Positions 7,578 through 9,376 of a DNA stretch of 9,376 nt are shown piece by piece (within the stretch, counting starts at the first letter, position 1; every line of letters begins with the position of its first letter). A program made the position numbers and the translations under genes. Source of the stretch: Anaerolineae bacterium. GTDB lineage: Bacteria > Chloroflexota > Anaerolineae > Aggregatilineales > Aggregatilineaceae. Location of the stretch: positions 1 through 9,376 of the forward strand of contig JADLHR010000294.1 of the NCBI GenBank assembly GCA_020848665.1, read 5' to 3'. The notes beneath the pieces are model-generated. The model was not told the origin of the DNA. It was given only the letters and a program-made list of their open reading frames with translations, and searched no databases.

Positions 7578-7595
7578 TAGTCCTTCGGTTTTGGC

Positions 7596-7660
7596 TTTCG
7601 GTCCGCCGAAACGCCACCGGGCAGCGCCTGCGCTGCACGCTTCGGGTGCGCGGTCACCCG
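7596..7660. repeat. Cluster of three short inverted repeats in the divergent intergenic region
   Basis: Three perfect inverted repeats lie side by side: TTTCGG/CCGAAA (arms 7596-7601 and 7606-7611, 4-base loop), GCAGCGC/GCGCTGC (7621-7627 and 7630-7636, 2-base gap), and CGGGTG/CACCCG (7643-7648 and 7655-7660, 6-base loop). They sit between the operon's candidate promoter and xylA. They could be operator sites for a regulator of xylA, transcript hairpins, or chance in GC-rich DNA. No T-run follows, so a terminator is unlikely. Confidence 0.4.
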
Positions 7661-7680
7661 TCCGGGCAAGGAAAACACGC

Positions 7681-7692
7681 TACAATTACAAT
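7681..7692 (+). promoter_or_regulatory. Possible -10 region of xylA (TACAAT twice)
   Basis: Two back-to-back TACAAT hexamers (7681-7686 and 7687-7692) each match the -10 consensus TATAAT at five of six positions, 42-48 bases before the xylA Shine-Dalgarno. No good -35 box is found at the right spacing, which would fit an activator-dependent promoter. The call is weak. Confidence 0.3.
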
Positions 7693-7733
7693 AAGGACGG
7701 TTGGACTTCGCTGCGCGGCATCAGTAATAACCG

Positions 7734-7738
7734 GGAGG
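7734..7738 (+). promoter_or_regulatory. Ribosome binding site of xylA
   Basis: GGAGG lies 9 bases before GTG 7748. It decides for the GTG start, because the upstream in-frame ATG at 7646 would add 34 unrelated residues and has no such site. Confidence 0.8.
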
Positions 7739-7747
7739 AACCCGCTG

Positions 7748-8914
<1,167 letters not shown>

Positions 8915-8934
8915 TCCGGCGCGGCTGTCTCGAC

Positions 8935-8972
8935 AAAAACACCAGCCCGGCGTGTGATCACCGGGCTGGTGT
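8935..8972. terminator. Bidirectional intrinsic terminator between xylA and the oxidoreductase gene
   Basis: A perfect 12-bp stem (ACACCAGCCCGG at 8939-8950 and its complement at 8961-8972) surrounds a 10-base loop, 24 bases after the xylA stop and 29 after the stop of the convergent gene. Read on the minus strand, the stem runs into a T-run (8939-8935), a good terminator for the oxidoreductase. Read on the plus strand, the tail is GTGTTT, weaker but usable for xylA. Confidence 0.85.
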
Positions 8973-9001
8973 GTGTTTCAGAGGCGCTCGCGCCAACGAG
9001 C

Positions 9002-9376
9002 TTACGCCAGCGGCAGGCGGACCGGCTCCCCACGTTCGGCGGACTCGTAAACCGCCAGCGCAACTTCCAGCGATTTGTACCCATCGTAGCCGGTGATCGC
9101 CGGGGCGCGGTTTTCGCGGATAGCCGCCGCAAACTCATCGACCATCGCCTGGTTCGAGTCCGATCCCCAGAACGGCCACCTGGCGCGCTCCGCCGGGCCG
9201 TAGACTGCGCTGGTCTGCTTGAAGGCGTCCACCGTCAGCAGGCCGGTCTCCCCGACCAGCTCCATCGTCAGCCCGCCCCAGGTCGGATAGCTCGGCGGCT
9301 TGCTCCAACTGCAATCGACGCTGGCGAACGTCCCATCCTCGAAGGTGAGCATCACCAGCCCGCCCGTCTCGACATC
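9002..9376 (-). CDS. Gfo/Idh/MocA-family oxidoreductase, C-terminal part (cut by right edge)
   Basis: The last 124 codons of a gene entering from the right edge. The frame is open through the edge (it begins DVETGGLVMLTFEDG), so the apparent start codons GTG 9355 and ATG 9352 are internal. The sequence shows the C-terminal alpha/beta substrate domain of the NAD(P)-dependent sugar/inositol dehydrogenase family: FEDGTFASVDCSW, TMELVGETGLLTVDAF, the MVDEFAAAIRENRAP helix, and the closing DGYKSLEVALAVYESAERGE typical of these proteins. The Rossmann cofactor domain lies outside the window, so substrate (myo-inositol, xylose, or another sugar) cannot be fixed. Proximity to xylA suggests carbohydrate use, but the genes are convergent and not co-transcribed. 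It ends at the shared terminator. Confidence 0.88.
   Translation of the reverse strand, partial: DVETGGLVMLTFEDGTFASVDCSWSKPPSYPTWGGLTMELVGETGLLTVDAFKQTSAVYGPAERARWPFWGSDSNQAMVDEFAAAIRENRAPAITGYDGYKSLEVALAVYESAERGEPVRLPLA

Larger units (their letters stand above)
7507..7747. other. Divergent intergenic region between the sigma operon and xylA
   Basis: These 241 bases are the longest gene-free stretch. They include the AT-rich candidate promoter of the minus-strand operon, the cluster of three inverted repeats, the TACAAT pair and the xylA ribosome binding site. I see no small ORF with a good start and no tRNA-like structure. Confidence 0.6.

Noticed and set aside
7646..7747. N-terminal extension of xylose isomerase from ATG 7646
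   Set aside because: Known family members start near the RFTFGLWTVG motif, and GGAGG lies before GTG 7748. The extra residues are translated regulatory DNA.

Overview
The window is GC-rich throughout. It holds protein-coding genes only; I saw no rRNA, tRNA, CRISPR array or insertion sequence. The gene types fit a free-living Gram-positive-like or deep-branching bacterium: a Thermus/Actinobacteria-type xylose isomerase, a MalT-like STAND regulator, and a TPR-CHAT protein with a subtilase and a zinc-finger anti-sigma candidate. A member of the Chloroflexota is my best guess. That is inference from gene style, not from a marker gene.

Layout. Positions 1-1377 (minus strand) carry the N-terminal 459 codons of a MalT-like ATP-dependent transcriptional regulator that runs off the left edge. 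A 149-base gap with a plausible promoter separates it from a tightly packed four-gene minus-strand operon. In transcription order the operon is: an ECF-like sigma-70 factor (7506-6823), a soluble protein with two zf-HC2 zinc-binding modules (6807-6019), a TPR-CHAT protein of the caspase-like clan (5977-3152), and an S8 subtilisin-like protease with no signal peptide (3119-1527). The intergenic gaps within this block are 15-84, 41 and 32 bases.

A 241-base divergent intergenic region (7507-7747) contains an AT-rich promoter-like island and three adjacent inverted repeats. It separates the operon from xylA (7748-8914, plus strand), whose catalytic and metal ligands are all present. xylA converges on the 3' end of a Gfo/Idh/MocA-family oxidoreductase (9376-9002, minus strand, cut by the right edge). 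A strong hairpin lies between them and probably terminates both transcripts.

How the genes may work together. The sigma factor, zinc-finger protein, CHAT protein and subtilase look like one regulated proteolysis module. The zf-HC2 protein would hold the sigma factor inactive, and the two cytoplasmic proteases could act on it or on other targets. This resembles in logic the type III-E CRISPR accessory system, where a TPR-CHAT protease (Csx29) cleaves a protein that restrains a sigma factor, but no CRISPR component is present here. The right-hand part is ordinary sugar metabolism.
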